Source of the DNA: an uncultured Prevotellaceae bacterium
GTDB taxonomy: Bacteria > Bacteroidota > Bacteroidia > Bacteroidales > Bacteroidaceae
Direction: 5' to 3'
Assembly (NCBI GenBank): GCA_902779455.1
Contig: CACZBS010000001.1
Coordinates: 124,001-188,000, forward strand
Length of the DNA stretch: 64,000 nucleotides
Translations under genes and position numbers: made by a program
Notes under the pieces: generated by a model
What the model was told of the DNA's origin: nothing
Databases searched by the model: none
The model's input: only the letters and a program-made list of their open reading frames with translations
In this document: positions 17,350 through 25,411 of the stretch, in pieces
Layout of the letters: each line of letters opens with the position of its first letter
Position numbering within the stretch: the first letter of the stretch is position 1

Positions 17350-19029
17350 TCAGTACTTGAAACTGGACCCGCCGACAAACTCGCGCATGATGCTTGTGGG
17401 GGGGATTTCCTTGTCGCTCACGGGGATGAAGAAGTGGATGAACTTCAGCAGACGGTGGGCCTCGGCATACTCCGGGCAGTTCTTCGGCACGGAGGCCAGA
17501 ATGAGCTCGGCATGCGTGCGCAGCACGGCGAACTCGATGTTGAGGGCCGAATTGAACATCACGTCGGCCGTCTCCTGGAAGGGGAAAATCCACTTGTCCT
17601 CCGCCTCGCAGACGTTCTTCCATTGGGCGATGGTCTCCTGGGCCGTGAAGGCGCCCTTGTTGTAGTCGCGGATGATGCGTCGGAGCAACCGGTTGTCGCG
17701 TGTGGGAATCCAGTTATGGTCGTCGATCGAGATGCTTGTCAGTGCCGAGATGTAGATCTTGTACTTCTTGTCGTCGGGGATTTCCTTGGTCAGCAGCGGG
17801 TTGAGGGCGTGGATGCCCTCGATGATGAGCACCGAGTCGTTCTGCAGCTTCAGCCGCTTGCCGTTATATTCGCGCTTGCCGGTGACGAAGTTGTATTCGG
17901 GCACCTCGACGCGCTCGCCCTTCATCAGGCGGGTCAGGTGGTCCTCCAGCAGGTGGTAGTCGACCGTCTCGATGTTGTCGAAGTCGTAGTCGCCGTTGGG
18001 CAGCTTGGGCGTGTCGACGCGGTTGACGAAGTAGTCGTCAGTCGAGAACGACACGGGCCTCAGTCCGCAGGCCAGCAGCTGGATGCTGAGGCGCTTGCAG
18101 AAGGTCGTCTTGCCCGACGACGAGGGCCCTGTGATGAGCACGAGGCGGATGGGGTTCTCCTCGCTGTGGTAGCGTCGGTCGATGTCCTCGGCTATCTGCA
18201 CGATCTTCTTCTCCTGCAAGGCCTCGCTGACCTGGATCAGTTCCGAGGCATGTCCCTTGAGGACGGCCTTGTTGACGTCGCCGGCGTTCGACAGCCGCAT
18301 GATGATGTCCCATCGTCCTTTCTCGGCAAACATCTCGAAGGTCTTGGGCATGTCGACCTTCTCGGCCAGCCGCGTGGGGTCGTTCCAGTCGGGCACGCGC
18401 AGCAGCAGTCCGTCGTGATAGCGCTCCAGCCCCCACACCTTGAGGTAACCGGCCGACGGCACGAGCGGTCCGTAGAAGTAGTCGACGGTGTCGCCCAGCA
18501 TGTAGTAGTCGCTGTAGATCTGGCCGCTGGTCTCAAGCAGCTTCACCTTGTCCTGGAATCCGCGCTCCTGGAAGACGCGCACGGCCTCCTCCGTCGTCGC
18601 TTCGCTGCGGCGGAAGGGCATGTCGAGGTCGATGATCTCCTTCATCCGCTGGCAGATGTTGCGGATGTCGTCGTCGCTCATCGGCTCGCCTGAGCGCTTC
18701 TTGAAGTTGCAGTAGTAGCCGCGGCTCAGGGGGTGTTCGATGAACAGCTTGGAGCCTGCGAAGAGGTCCTGCGTGGCCTTGTAGAGCACGAAGCACAGCG
18801 AGCGGACGTAGGCACGGTGGCCTGAGCCCTGGCGGGCGTCGAGAAACTCCACGTCGCGGTTCTGGAAGAGCCGGAACTTGAGTCCCTGCGAGGCGTTGTT
18901 CACTTTGGCCGAGACCACGGGATAGGGCATCTGGAGCTCAGGTGCGAACTCCTGATAGACATCGAGCAGCGAGCTCCCTTCCGGGAAGCTCTTGGTGATG
19001 CCGTTGTTCTTACAGCGGATTTGGAGCAT
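17350..19029 (-). CDS. TGS domain-containing uridine kinase family protein
   Basis: 559 residues from the ATG at 19029 (MLQIRCKNNG). The N-terminal about 70 residues look like a TGS domain and the next about 150 like the threonyl-tRNA synthetase second additional domain. A phosphoribulokinase/uridine kinase domain follows, with P-loop GPSSSGKT at 301-308 and DDYFVNRVDTPKLPNGDYDFD. This architecture is widespread in Bacteroidetes and some other anaerobes and is often annotated as nucleoside kinase; the substrate has not been firmly shown as far as I know. It is divergent from menB and convergent with pcrA. No membrane segments. Confidence 0.87.
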   Translation of the reverse strand: MLQIRCKNNGITKSFPEGSSLLDVYQEFAPELQMPYPVVSAKVNNASQGLKFRLFQNRDVEFLDARQGSGHRAYVRSLCFVLYKATQDLFAGSKLFIEHPLSRGYYCNFKKRSGEPMSDDDIRNICQRMKEIIDLDMPFRRSEATTEEAVRVFQERGFQDKVKLLETSGQIYSDYYMLGDTVDYFYGPLVPSAGYLKVWGLERYHDGLLLRVPDWNDPTRLAEKVDMPKTFEMFAEKGRWDIIMRLSNAGDVNKAVLKGHASELIQVSEALQEKKIVQIAEDIDRRYHSEENPIRLVLITGPSSSGKTTFCKRLSIQLLACGLRPVSFSTDDYFVNRVDTPKLPNGDYDFDNIETVDYHLLEDHLTRLMKGERVEVPEYNFVTGKREYNGKRLKLQNDSVLIIEGIHALNPLLTKEIPDDKKYKIYISALTSISIDDHNWIPTRDNRLLRRIIRDYNKGAFTAQETIAQWKNVCEAEDKWIFPFQETADVMFNSALNIEFAVLRTHAELILASVPKNCPEYAEAHRLLKFIHFFIPVSDKEIPPTSIMREFVGGSSFKY

Positions 19030-19050
19030 TTTCGTTAAAGGTTTTGCATG

Positions 19051-19058
19051 CAAAGATA
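19051..19058 (-). promoter_or_regulatory. -7 box of the uridine kinase gene
   Basis: TATCTTTG on the minus strand, 21 bp before the start codon at 19029. Confidence 0.55.
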
Positions 19059-19100
19059 ATCATTTTTTGGGAAAAGAATGGCTGTTTGCGCATTTTTTTG

Positions 19101-19108
19101 TAACTTTG
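19101..19108 (+). promoter_or_regulatory. -7 box of menB
   Basis: TAACTTTG, 21 bp before menB. AATGGC lies 24 bases upstream, a weak match to the TTTGGC element. Confidence 0.6.
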
Positions 19109-19129
19109 TAGCGGAAAAAACTGATAAAC

Positions 19130-19987
19130 ATGGAAAAACGAGAATGGAAAGAGATTCGGAAGTTCGAGGAGATTCTCTTCGAGGAGTATAACGGCATTGC
19201 CAAGATCACCATCAACCGGGCGCGCTATCGCAATGCGTTCACCCCCAGGACGACGCTGGAGCTGAGCCAGGCTTTCGCCATGTGCCGCGAGCTGCAGCGC
19301 ATCCGCGTGGTGCTGCTGACGGGCGCCATGTCGGAGGTGCCTGAGGGAAAGCGGCTGGAGGACGTCAAGCACGCCTTCTGCTCGGGCGGCGACATGCACG
19401 TGAAGGGTCGCGGCGGCTACATCGACGAGGAGGGCGTGCCCCGCCTGTCGGTGCTCGACGTGCAGATGCAGATACGCCGTCTGCCCAAGCCTGTCATCGC
19501 GATGGTCAATGGCTACGCCATCGGCGGCGGCCACGTGCTCCACCTGGTCTGCGACCTGACGATAGCCAGCGAGAATGCCATCTTCGGACAGACGGGGCCC
19601 AAGGTGGGCTCCTTCGATGCCGGCTTCGGCTCGAGCTATCTGGCCCGCATCGTAGGCCAGAAGAAGGCGCGCGAGATCTGGTTCCTCTGTCGTCAGTATT
19701 CGGCTCGCGAGGCCGAAGCGATGGGGATGGTCAACAAGGTGGTGCCGATCGGCCGTCTGGAGGATGAGTGTGTCGAATGGGCCGAGGTGATGATGGAGCG
19801 GTCGCCCCTGGCGCTGCGCATGATCAAGGCCGGCCTCAACGCTGAGCTCGACGGACAAGCCGGCATACAGCAGCTGGCCGGCGACGCCACGATGCTCTAC
19901 TACTTCCTCGACGAGGCTCAGGAGGGCGGCCGCGCCTTCCTCGAGAAGCGCAAGCCCGACTTCGGGCAGTACCCCCAGATTCCGTAA
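19130..19987 (+). CDS. menB: 1,4-dihydroxy-2-naphthoyl-CoA synthase
   Basis: 285 residues, a crotonase fold. Oxyanion-hole segments [15 protein letters not shown] and [23 protein letters not shown], then [21 protein letters not shown], which is specific to MenB among crotonases. It closes the naphthoate ring from o-succinylbenzoyl-CoA in menaquinone synthesis. First gene of a run that also holds menC and menE, with an unrelated Fe-S dehydrogenase gene inserted 23 bp after it. Confidence 0.95.
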   Translation: MEKREWKEIRKFEEILFEEYNGIAKITINRARYRNAFTPRTTLELSQAFAMCRELQRIRVVLLTGAMSEVPEGKRLEDVKHAFCSGGDMHVKGRGGYIDEEGVPRLSVLDVQMQIRRLPKPVIAMVNGYAIGGGHVLHLVCDLTIASENAIFGQTGPKVGSFDAGFGSSYLARIVGQKKAREIWFLCRQYSAREAEAMGMVNKVVPIGRLEDECVEWAEVMMERSPLALRMIKAGLNAELDGQAGIQQLAGDATMLYYFLDEAQEGGRAFLEKRKPDFGQYPQIP

Positions 19988-20010
19988 GTTCACATTAAAT
20001 TTTTATAACC

Positions 20011-21492
20011 ATGGGACAGATGCATATCAAGGAAGAGGCGTCACGGTGTCTGCTGTGTGTGGATGCACCGTGTAGTAAACAGTGTAAGAAGGGCGACCCC
20101 GCAAGGGCTATCCGTGCCATTCGTTTTGGCAATGAGGCTTTGGCAGGGCGCTGGGTCGCCGAGTGTAATGACCAGGAATTGGAGGCTGCAGAGAGGGCTT
20201 GCATCCACTATGACCGTCCGATACGAATTAAGGAGTTGCTGCGTTCCGTGGGCTATGAAACGACTGCCGCAGACACGGCTCCTTCGCTCAGTATCGACTT
20301 TTGCGGCATCCGTTGTGAGAATCCTTTCTTTCTGGCCTCATCGGCCGTCTGTACGAACTACGAGATGGTGGCACGGGCCTTTGATGCCGGCTGGGCGGGT
20401 GTGTTCTACAAGACCATCTGCCTGCAGGACATCAGGGAGGTCTCGCCACGATTTGATGCGATGCACAACGACGGGACGAGCGACTTCTTCGGCTTCCGGA
20501 ATATGGAGCAGCTGAGCGAGAATCCCGCCTCGGTGGACTTCGACATCCTGCGGCGGCTGAAGCAGGACTACCCCACGAAGGTGGTGGTCGCCTCCATCAT
20601 GGGACAGACGGAAGAGGAGTGGATAGAGCTGGCCAAGATGGCCGAGGAGGCGGGTGTCGATGCCGTCGAGCTGAACTTCTCGTGTCCCCAGATGCGTTTG
20701 GCGGGTATGGGCAGCGACGTGGGTCAGAATCCTGAGCTGGTGCTTTTCTACACAGCCTACGTTAAGCGCACTGTCAAGATTCCCGTCATACCCAAGATGA
20801 CGCCGAATATCACGCAGATCAACCAGCCCGCTATGGCGGCCTATTTCGCCAATGCCGATGCTATCTCAGCCATCAATACCATCAAGAGCGTGACAATGAG
20901 CGACCGTGCCGAGGTCAACGGACGTCATGTCGTCAGCGGACTCTCGGGACGTGCCGTGAAGCCTATCGCCCTGCGTTATATCCTCGATATGTCCAAGAAC
21001 CCCCTTCTCACTGGTGCGCACGGACAGACTGTCCAACTGAGCGGTATCGGAGGCATCGAGACGTGGCGAGACGCTCTGGAGTTTATTCAGTTGGGATGCC
21101 GATGTGTGCAGGTGTGTACCGCCGTCATGCAGTATGGTTATCGCATCATTGACGACCTTATACTTGGCCTTCAGCATTATCTCGCAGAGCGTGGGCTCAC
21201 CTCGGTTGAAGCCCTTGTCGGCGAGGAACTGCCAAACTTCGTAACGCCCACCGACCTGGACCGCGAAACGATTGTCTATCCGAAGATCGACCGTGACCGC
21301 TGTATTGGTTGTGGCCGCTGTTACGTGTCGTGTCAGGACGGTGGTCATCAGGCCATTACGTTCGACGCTGACAGCCGCCAGCCACGCATTGCCGGCACAA
21401 AGTGCGTCGGCTGTCACCTCTGCCGTCTCGTCTGTCCCACGGGAGCCATAGGCATCACGAAACGCATACCCAAGAAATCACGTATAGAATGA
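20011..21492 (+). CDS. PreA-like dihydropyrimidine dehydrogenase, FMN/Fe-S subunit with fused N-terminal cysteine domain
   Basis: 493 residues. The N-terminal about 80 residues carry a Cys cluster (C13, C16, C21, C25: SRCLLCVDAPCSKQCK), like the Fe-S domain that normally precedes the FAD/NADPH domain in PreT or GltD. An FMN-binding dihydroorotate dehydrogenase-like barrel follows, with active-site loop NFSCPQM (C225) and GMGSDVGQ. Two 4Fe-4S motifs end the protein (CIGCGRCYVSCQ, CVGCHLCRLVCP). Family role: reduction of uracil or thymine. No NADPH/FAD partner (PreT) is seen in the window, so the electron donor is unknown. It sits inside the men operon and overlaps menC by 4 bp. Confidence 0.85.
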   Translation: MGQMHIKEEASRCLLCVDAPCSKQCKKGDPARAIRAIRFGNEALAGRWVAECNDQELEAAERACIHYDRPIRIKELLRSVGYETTAADTAPSLSIDFCGIRCENPFFLASSAVCTNYEMVARAFDAGWAGVFYKTICLQDIREVSPRFDAMHNDGTSDFFGFRNMEQLSENPASVDFDILRRLKQDYPTKVVVASIMGQTEEEWIELAKMAEEAGVDAVELNFSCPQMRLAGMGSDVGQNPELVLFYTAYVKRTVKIPVIPKMTPNITQINQPAMAAYFANADAISAINTIKSVTMSDRAEVNGRHVVSGLSGRAVKPIALRYILDMSKNPLLTGAHGQTVQLSGIGGIETWRDALEFIQLGCRCVQVCTAVMQYGYRIIDDLILGLQHYLAERGLTSVEALVGEELPNFVTPTDLDRETIVYPKIDRDRCIGCGRCYVSCQDGGHQAITFDADSRQPRIAGTKCVGCHLCRLVCPTGAIGITKRIPKKSRIE

Positions 21493-22511
21493 AAGTGACG
21501 ATAGAGGAGCGCGTGCTCCATTTCAAACAGCCGGCGGGAACGTCGCGCGGGGTGTACACCGAGCGGCGCAGCTGGTTTGTGACCGTCAGCGACGGTGAGC
21601 GGTGTGGAGTGGGGGAGTGCGCCCCGCTGCCCGACCTCAGCTGCGACGCACGCCCGGACTACGGCAAGGTGCTGCGGGGCTTCTGCGACCGTCTGGAAAA
21701 GACGGGCGAGATTCCCTACGAGGCGATGCGCGACTACCCGTCGATGCTCTTCGGCCTCGAGACGGCGATGCTCAGTTTAGAGGGTGCAGAGTCTACACTC
21801 TACGACACGCCCTTCAGCCGTGGCGAAGTGGGCATCCCCATCAACGGGCTCGTCTGGATGGGCTCCTACGAGGAGATGCTCCGACGGATGGAGGAGAAGC
21901 TTGAGCAGGGCTACCACTGCGTCAAGCTGAAGATCGGGGCCATCGACTTTGAACACGAGCTCGACCTGGTGCGTCGCATCCGCGAGCGTTTCTCGCATCG
22001 CGAGGTGGAGCTGCGGCTCGACGCTAACGGCGGTTTCCCCTACGACGAGGCACTCTATAAGCTCGAGCTGCTCTCGCAATATGCCATCCACTCCGTCGAA
22101 CAGCCCATCCGTCAGGGCCAGTGGGCCCGCATGGCCGAGCTCTGTCGCGACGCCCCACTGCCCATCGCCCTCGACGAGGAGCTCATCGGCGTGAACGACC
22201 CGGGACAGAAACGCCAGCTGCTGCGCATCGTCAAGCCTGCCTACATCGTGCTGAAGCCGTCGCTCCATGGGGGCATCAGCGGTTGCCGCGAATGGATAGC
22301 CCTGGCCCGCGAGGAGGGCGTCGGCTCATGGATCACGTCGGCCCTCGAGAGCAATGTGGGACTCAATGCGATTGCCCAGTTCTGTGCTGACGTCTATGGG
22401 CCTGACATCCGTATGCCGCAAGGACTCGGCACAGGCCGACTGTTCACTGATAATATTCCTATGTCCCTTGAAATCAGGGGCGAACGACTATGGATCTCAA
22501 GGAATTCTTGA
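21489..22511 (+). CDS. menC: o-Succinylbenzoate synthase
   Basis: 340 residues. The start at 21489 overlaps the upstream stop as ATGA; a longer frame beginning at 21402 lies inside the previous gene. Enolase-superfamily muconate-lactonizing fold: KxK motif VKLKIG, metal ligands RLDANGGF, SVEQPI and ALDEELIG, and the second base lysine region VLKPSLHGG. It dehydrates SHCHC to o-succinylbenzoate. It overlaps menE by 22 bp, so the two are translationally coupled. Confidence 0.93.
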   Translation: MKVTIEERVLHFKQPAGTSRGVYTERRSWFVTVSDGERCGVGECAPLPDLSCDARPDYGKVLRGFCDRLEKTGEIPYEAMRDYPSMLFGLETAMLSLEGAESTLYDTPFSRGEVGIPINGLVWMGSYEEMLRRMEEKLEQGYHCVKLKIGAIDFEHELDLVRRIRERFSHREVELRLDANGGFPYDEALYKLELLSQYAIHSVEQPIRQGQWARMAELCRDAPLPIALDEELIGVNDPGQKRQLLRIVKPAYIVLKPSLHGGISGCREWIALAREEGVGSWITSALESNVGLNAIAQFCADVYGPDIRMPQGLGTGRLFTDNIPMSLEIRGERLWISRNS

Positions 22512-23464
22512 CCGAATGGCACGACCCGTCAGCCCGCCTCCTGGTTCACACCAGCGGCTCCACGGGCCAGCCCAAACCCCTCTGGGTCGAGAAGCGGCGC
22601 ATGGAGGCGTCGGCGCGCATCACGTGTCAGTTCTTAGGCTTGAAGGCTGGCGACGCGGCCCTGCTCTGCCTGCCCCTCGACTATATCGCAGGCAAGATGA
22701 TGGTGGTCAGGGCGCTGACCTGTGGCCTCAGGCTCGTCAGCGTGGAACCCAGTGGCCATCCGCTGGCTGGCGTGACAGAGCCGGTCAGCTTTGCTGCGAT
22801 GATTCCCCTGCAGGTCTACAATTCTTTGCGTGTCGAGGCGGAGCGCCGGCGGCTCATGCAGATTGGCCATCTGATCATTGGCGGCGGAGCCGTCGACGAC
22901 GATCTGGCGCGTGAGCTGAAGGACTTTCCCGACGCTGTCTGGAGCACATACGGCATGACTGAGACCCTGTCGCACATTGCCCTCAGACGGCTCAGCGGTC
23001 CTGAGGCAAGTCAATGGTATACGCCCTTCCCCTCAGTCAGCGTCAGCCTGAATGCTGATGGCTGTCTGGTGATTGATGCACCGCAAGTATGTCCGTCGAC
23101 GCTGACGACCAACGACATCGTCGAGATGGCCGATGGGCGCTTCCGCATCATCGGCCGGCGCGACAACGTGGTCTGTTCGGGAGGAATAAAGATTCAGATT
23201 GAGGAGGTGGAGCGGAGGCTGCATGGCCGTACGGAGGCGCCGCTGCTCATCACGAAGCGGCCTGACCAGCGGCTGGGACAGGCGCTGGTGCTGCTCACCA
23301 CCTCGCAAGAAGCGGCCGACGAGCTGCGCAGGCTGTGCGCGCAGGTGCTGCCCCGCTACTGGCAGCCCAAGGACTATCTCGTCGTCGACCGGCTGCCGCT
23401 CACACCGACAGGCAAGCCTGCCCGCGGCGAGGCTGAGCGGATGGCCGTCATGGCAGGTGGCTGA
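22490..23464 (+). CDS. menE: o-Succinylbenzoate-CoA ligase, compact form
   Basis: 324 residues, shorter than the usual 450-residue MenE but typical of the compact Bacteroidetes form. ANL-superfamily motifs: P-loop LVHTSGSTGQPK, STYGMTETLSH, and GRFRIIGRRDNVVCSGGIKIQIEEVE near the C-terminal hinge, with LPLTPTGKPARGE holding the adenylation lysine. It activates o-succinylbenzoate with ATP and CoA. Last gene of the men operon; its 3' end overlaps the convergent DUF5103 gene by 17 bp. Confidence 0.93.
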   Translation: MDLKEFLTEWHDPSARLLVHTSGSTGQPKPLWVEKRRMEASARITCQFLGLKAGDAALLCLPLDYIAGKMMVVRALTCGLRLVSVEPSGHPLAGVTEPVSFAAMIPLQVYNSLRVEAERRRLMQIGHLIIGGGAVDDDLARELKDFPDAVWSTYGMTETLSHIALRRLSGPEASQWYTPFPSVSVSLNADGCLVIDAPQVCPSTLTTNDIVEMADGRFRIIGRRDNVVCSGGIKIQIEEVERRLHGRTEAPLLITKRPDQRLGQALVLLTTSQEAADELRRLCAQVLPRYWQPKDYLVVDRLPLTPTGKPARGEAERMAVMAGG

Positions 23465-24704
23465 CGATCTCCTGATAGCCTACGAGTCGCCACGTGCGCT
23501 CGCCCGTACCTTTATAATATACAAAGGCCTCATAGCGGTTCTCTGTCTGGAAGAAAGACCCTTCCTCGGGCACTCGGCTGACGGCGCCTTGCGCGTCCTC
23601 CATCATGAGACGGTAGTTATAATAGCCCAGCTTCTGCAGGACGACGGCGTTGTAGGAGCCGTCCGCCTCGTCGTAAGTCATCGCATAGACGTCGCGAGGC
23701 TCCGTCGTCCAGGCACCGTCGATGAAGAGACGGGCGTCAGGATAGGGGTGGGCGGCCATCAGTTTGTAGTGGACGAGGACATACTCGGAGGTGCGCTCCG
23801 ACTCGTAGTTGTCGCTGTTGCGCAGGATGAAGGCTCCGTCGGCATCCTGGTCGTAGATATAGTTGCGCTGAGGTTCGCACAGGTATGGGAAGACGTGGTA
23901 GCGGCGCTCGTCCTGCGACCACGCGACGTGGGCCAGCCCCATGGTGGTATGGTCAGGGTCGAGCACCTCAAACTTGTGATACTCGTTGCCGGCGTCGAAG
24001 ATGAGCTCGCGGTTGTGCTCCCATTGCAGCCCCCGCTGGTTGATATAGTTGGGGCGGGGGTTGACGACCATATTGTTCTCGCTGCCGTTCTGCATGACGA
24101 CGGTCTGCAGCTGTTCCTCGAGGTTGGTGACGCGCAGCGTGTTGTAATTGACGGTCATTCCCAGCTGCTGGTAGCGGCCGTTCTGCTCCAGGTCGGTGTT
24201 CGTCGTGACGCCCAGGCCGACGTTGACCAGCGGCTCGACGACCCGAAACTCCACCGTGGCTACCTCTTTCTCCTCGTCGTCCTCTTCGAGCAGCACGTGA
24301 AGCCGGTAGTTGCCGCTCATCTTCAGGCGCATCTGGTCGTTGGGTATCGTGAGCTGATAGTGCGTGTAGAGAACGTTGGTGTTGATGGAGTTGTCGTAAG
24401 TCTCGATGGGCAGACGGCTGAAGCCCTCCAGCCAGTCGCTCTCGAAGAGTCCCTCCGTCGGCGTCCAGTCGGGCTCGCAGTGCTCGACGACGTAGACATA
24501 ACGGTGGAACGTGTGCGACAGTTCGTCGAACATGACGCTGAGCACATCGCCCGAACCCAGCTGCATGACGGGCTGCAGCTGCATCCAGTCGTCGTTGACC
24601 CATACCTGGAGCGACTTCACGTTGGGGTCCAAGATCCTGTGGCGGGCATGGCCGACGAAGGGCAGGACGATGAGGCACAAGGCCATCAGAGACTTTCTGA
24701 ACAT
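23448..24704 (-). CDS. DUF5103 type IX secretion system plug protein
   Basis: 418 residues from the ATG at 24704, which begins a signal peptide (MFRKSLMALCLIVLPFVGHARH). DUF5103 proteins were found as the 'plug' that seals the SprA pore of the type IX secretion translocon; the family is confined to Bacteroidetes. Visible landmarks include VWVNDDWMQLQPVMQLGSGD and a beta-rich pattern throughout. It is periplasmic or outer-membrane associated by inference. It is monocistronic, with a -7 box (24731-24738) upstream, and converges on menE with a 17-bp overlap. No other T9SS gene is in the window. Confidence 0.87.
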   Translation of the reverse strand: MFRKSLMALCLIVLPFVGHARHRILDPNVKSLQVWVNDDWMQLQPVMQLGSGDVLSVMFDELSHTFHRYVYVVEHCEPDWTPTEGLFESDWLEGFSRLPIETYDNSINTNVLYTHYQLTIPNDQMRLKMSGNYRLHVLLEEDDEEKEVATVEFRVVEPLVNVGLGVTTNTDLEQNGRYQQLGMTVNYNTLRVTNLEEQLQTVVMQNGSENNMVVNPRPNYINQRGLQWEHNRELIFDAGNEYHKFEVLDPDHTTMGLAHVAWSQDERRYHVFPYLCEPQRNYIYDQDADGAFILRNSDNYESERTSEYVLVHYKLMAAHPYPDARLFIDGAWTTEPRDVYAMTYDEADGSYNAVVLQKLGYYNYRLMMEDAQGAVSRVPEEGSFFQTENRYEAFVYYKGTGERTWRLVGYQEIVSHLP

Positions 24705-24730
24705 AATTCTCAATGGTTGGTTATCGGCGA

Positions 24731-24738
24731 CAAAGTTA
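24731..24738 (-). promoter_or_regulatory. -7 box of the DUF5103 gene
   Basis: TAACTTTG on the minus strand, 26 bp before the start at 24704. Confidence 0.6.
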
Positions 24739-24831
24739 AGTAAAAAATCTGATATCAGCATCCTTTCAGGCGATAAAAATGCGGGTGAAAGACTGAAAAT
24801 GCAGGTTCTTCAAAAAAAAGAACCGAAAAAG

Positions 24832-24863
24832 TTTGGCGGGTTCGGAAAAAAAGTGTACCTTTG
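24832..24863 (+). promoter_or_regulatory. Promoter of the tRNA cluster
   Basis: TTTGGCGGGTTC begins at 24832 and TACCTTTG at 24856, 24 bases apart, 22 bp before the first tRNA. Confidence 0.8.
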
Positions 24864-24885
24864 CACCCGCAATTCGACAAAGGAT

Positions 24886-24958
24886 GCACCCTTAGCTCAG
24901 TTGGTAGAGCACCTGACTCTTAATCAGGGTGTCCAGGGTTCGAGCCCCTGAGGGTGTA
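24886..24958 (+). tRNA. tRNA-Lys (anticodon CTT), copy 1
   Basis: Acceptor GCACCCT/AGGGTGT (first pair G-U), D arm GCTC...GAGC, anticodon stem CCTGA/TCAGG with loop CTCTTAA (CTT), T arm CAGGG-TTCGAGC-CCCTG, discriminator A. CCA is not encoded. Identical to the copy 115 bp downstream. Confidence 0.95.
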
Positions 24959-25000
24959 CTCCGAAGGTCGGAAGCCAAAGAACAGGCACATTTTGATGAT

Positions 25001-25073
25001 GCACCCTTAGCTCAGTTGGTAGAGCACCTGACTCTTAATCAGGGTGTCCAGGGTTCGAGCCCCTGAGGGTGTA
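25001..25073 (+). tRNA. tRNA-Lys (anticodon CTT), copy 2
   Basis: Base-for-base identical to the copy at 24886-24958, including a few flanking bases, which suggests a recent tandem duplication or gene conversion. Confidence 0.95.
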
Positions 25074-25083
25074 CGAGTGATAA

Positions 25084-25156
<73 letters not shown>

Positions 25157-25214
25157 CACGGAGAGGAGGGGTAGCGTCAAGTCCCCTTTTCTTGCATTTA
25201 TAAGCTTGCTTAAC

Positions 25215-25287
25215 GCGGAATTAGCTCAGTTGGTAGAGCATTGGCTTCCCAAGCCGAGGGTCGCGGGTTCGAGTCCCGTATTCCGCT
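25215..25287 (+). tRNA. tRNA-Gly (anticodon CCC)
   Basis: Acceptor GCGGAAT/ATTCCGC, anticodon stem TTGGC/GCCGA with loop TTCCCAA (CCC), T arm GCGGG-TTCGAGT-CCCGT, discriminator T. Last tRNA before a terminator. Confidence 0.95.
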
Positions 25288-25301
25288 CAGAGCTGAGAAT
25301 C

Positions 25302-25331
25302 AGGAGGTTAGGTTTACGGCCTCCTTTTTTT
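25302..25331 (+). terminator. Terminator of the tRNA cluster
   Basis: AGGAGG (25302-25307) pairs with CCTCCT (25320-25325), followed by a run of T. Confidence 0.75.
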
Positions 25332-25378
25332 GTAATATTTTAGTTGGGAATATGCGCTGAAATGTGAAAATTATTTTG

Positions 25379-25386
25379 TACTTTTG
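25379..25386 (+). promoter_or_regulatory. -7 box of the GH13 gene
   Basis: TACTTTTG, 25 bp before the GH13 start codon. No TTTG is seen at the -33 spacing, as might be expected of a regulated gene. Confidence 0.55.
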
Positions 25387-25411
25387 CAGACACATTACTA
25401 ACTAACGGATT

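Noticed and set aside
17434..18693. 419-codon open frame on the plus strand
   Set aside because: It is the antisense shadow of the TGS-uridine kinase gene, with the same Val/Asp-rich look as other shadows.
20011..21492. Dihydroorotate dehydrogenase (pyrD) call
   Set aside because: The FMN barrel is similar, but the two C-terminal 4Fe-4S motifs and the NFSCPQM...GMGSDVGQ loop fit the dihydropyrimidine dehydrogenase (PreA) group.
23199..24743. 514-codon open frame on the plus strand
   Set aside because: It starts out of frame inside menE and continues antisense to the DUF5103 gene; both real genes are supported by motifs.
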